From Dyadobacter sp. CY356 (lineage in GTDB: Bacteria > Bacteroidota > Bacteroidia > Cytophagales > Spirosomataceae): DNA of 64,000 nt. The number at the start of each line of letters is the position of its first letter. Position 1 is the first letter of the stretch. The notes beneath the pieces were generated by a model that had not been told where the DNA came from, did not search any database, and was given only the letters and a program-made list of their open reading frames with translations. The stretch lies in contig NZ_JAJTSZ010000001.1 of NCBI RefSeq assembly GCF_021440195.1, positions 868,001 through 932,000 on the forward strand, written 5' to 3'. A program made the translations under genes and the position numbers. Below, piece by piece: positions 63,479 through 64,000 of the stretch.

Positions 63479-64000
63479 TTAAAAAATTAAGGCAAGTATG
63501 GCAAAAAAAATAATAATCCAGAGCGCTAGGCTTATTTCTTTTGCTCTTCCGGTAGCGATATGAAGTGCAGTCCAGCTGAGAAATCCCCAGATAATTCCCT
63601 GTGTTATTGAATAAGTAAACGGGATAAGAACCATGGCCAAAAAGGCCGGAAATGCTTCGTGCAATTGATCCCAGTTTATTTTTACCACAGGTTTCATCAT
63701 AAATACCCCCACTAAAACAAGTGCGGGAGCAGTGGCAATGGCCGGTACAGCACTGATGAGCGGAGATAAAAACAGAAATGGTAGAAACAATATTGCACCC
63801 ACCACAGCGGTAAGGCCAGTTTTTCCTCCTTGTTCAATACCAACTGCTGATTCAATATAGGCTGTTCCGGGACTACTTCCGGTGAGTCCGGCTATGGTTG
63901 TTGAAAAGGCGTCGACTATCAAAGATTTTTGAATATTCCGCGGTTCTCCGTTTTCATCCAAAAGATTAGCTGCTTCGGCAAGCCCAACAAAAGTAGAAAG
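63479..64000 (-). CDS. NCS2-type purine permease (AzgA-like), C-terminal part
   Basis: The frame is open to the right edge, so the N-terminal part lies outside the window. The visible 173 residues include VGLAEAANLLDENGEPRNI and AFSTTIAGLTGSSPGTAYIE followed by SAVGI, the substrate-pore region of AzgA-type permeases for adenine, guanine or hypoxanthine, then several membrane helices. An internal TTG at 63961 is not the start. The gene pairs with the exported nucleosidase 9 bases downstream. Confidence 0.88.
   Translation of the reverse strand, partial: LSTFVGLAEAANLLDENGEPRNIQKSLIVDAFSTTIAGLTGSSPGTAYIESAVGIEQGGKTGLTAVVGAILFLPFLFLSPLISAVPAIATAPALVLVGVFMMKPVVKINWDQLHEAFPAFLAMVLIPFTYSITQGIIWGFLSWTALHIATGRAKEISLALWIIIFFAILALIF

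Overview
The window looks like chromosomal DNA of a Bacteroidota bacterium of the Cytophagales/Spirosomaceae type (Dyadobacter-like). This rests on a SusC/SusD pair with an ECF sigma factor and FecR anti-sigma factor, a type IX secretion (T9SS) C-terminal tail, periplasmic propeller (Reg_prop/Y_Y_Y) sensor kinases, signal peptides ending in AQ, and TAnnTTTG-type promoter elements. Genus is inferred; no rRNA or tRNA gene was seen.

Layout. 1-1.5 kb: the 3' end of a TolC-type efflux gene, a small unknown gene and a remnant of a flavoprotein reductase. 1.4-5.7 kb: a four-copy tandem array. Each copy holds the reductase 3' tail, a long palindrome, a block of small hairpin repeats and a 3' fragment of an ompA-like gene. 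Three copies are exactly 727 bp; the first is enlarged because it carries a complete AbiEi/AbiEii toxin-antitoxin operon, whose start codon lies inside a 65-bp palindrome. The intact ompA-like gene ends the array. 7-14 kb: seven minus-strand genes for secreted proteins, five of them sharing a constant N-terminal module followed by different, partly C1q-like C-terminal domains. 14-15.6 kb: a gene-poor stretch with one possible 31-aa membrane peptide.

15.6-29 kb: a propeller sensor kinase, an ABC-F ATPase, a DNA-repair group (LigD divergent from AlkB-like and NUDIX genes) and a sensor kinase with four PAS units at an exact 130-residue spacing. 29-42.4 kb: a polysaccharide utilisation locus with sigma/FecR, SusC, SusD, a GH89 alpha-N-acetylglucosaminidase, an HGSNAT-like membrane acetyltransferase and a GH95 alpha-L-fucosidase. 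SusCD would import a glycan recognised at the surface, and the next three products would trim alpha-GlcN/GlcNAc and alpha-fucose. 42.5-56.5 kb: ordinary metabolic and housekeeping genes (SDR/LysR pair, ankyrin protein, GH5-like hydrolase, acyl-CoA dehydrogenase, hydroxyacid dehydrogenase/ArsR, DEAD-box helicase, methyltransferase, pseudouridine synthase, a repeat lipoprotein, a cupin). 56.7-61.3 kb: a second propeller kinase with two response regulators, one of them a pseudo-receiver with most of its HTH missing. 61.3-64 kb: a Skp/OmpH chaperone, a DUF4126 protein, and an exported MTA/SAH nucleosidase following a partial NCS2 purine permease.

Most unusual points: the ompA/AbiE array with covarying palindromes, the constant/variable secreted-protein cluster with a shared TACACACA leader, the NAGLU-HGSNAT-fucosidase locus, and the pseudo-receiver regulator.
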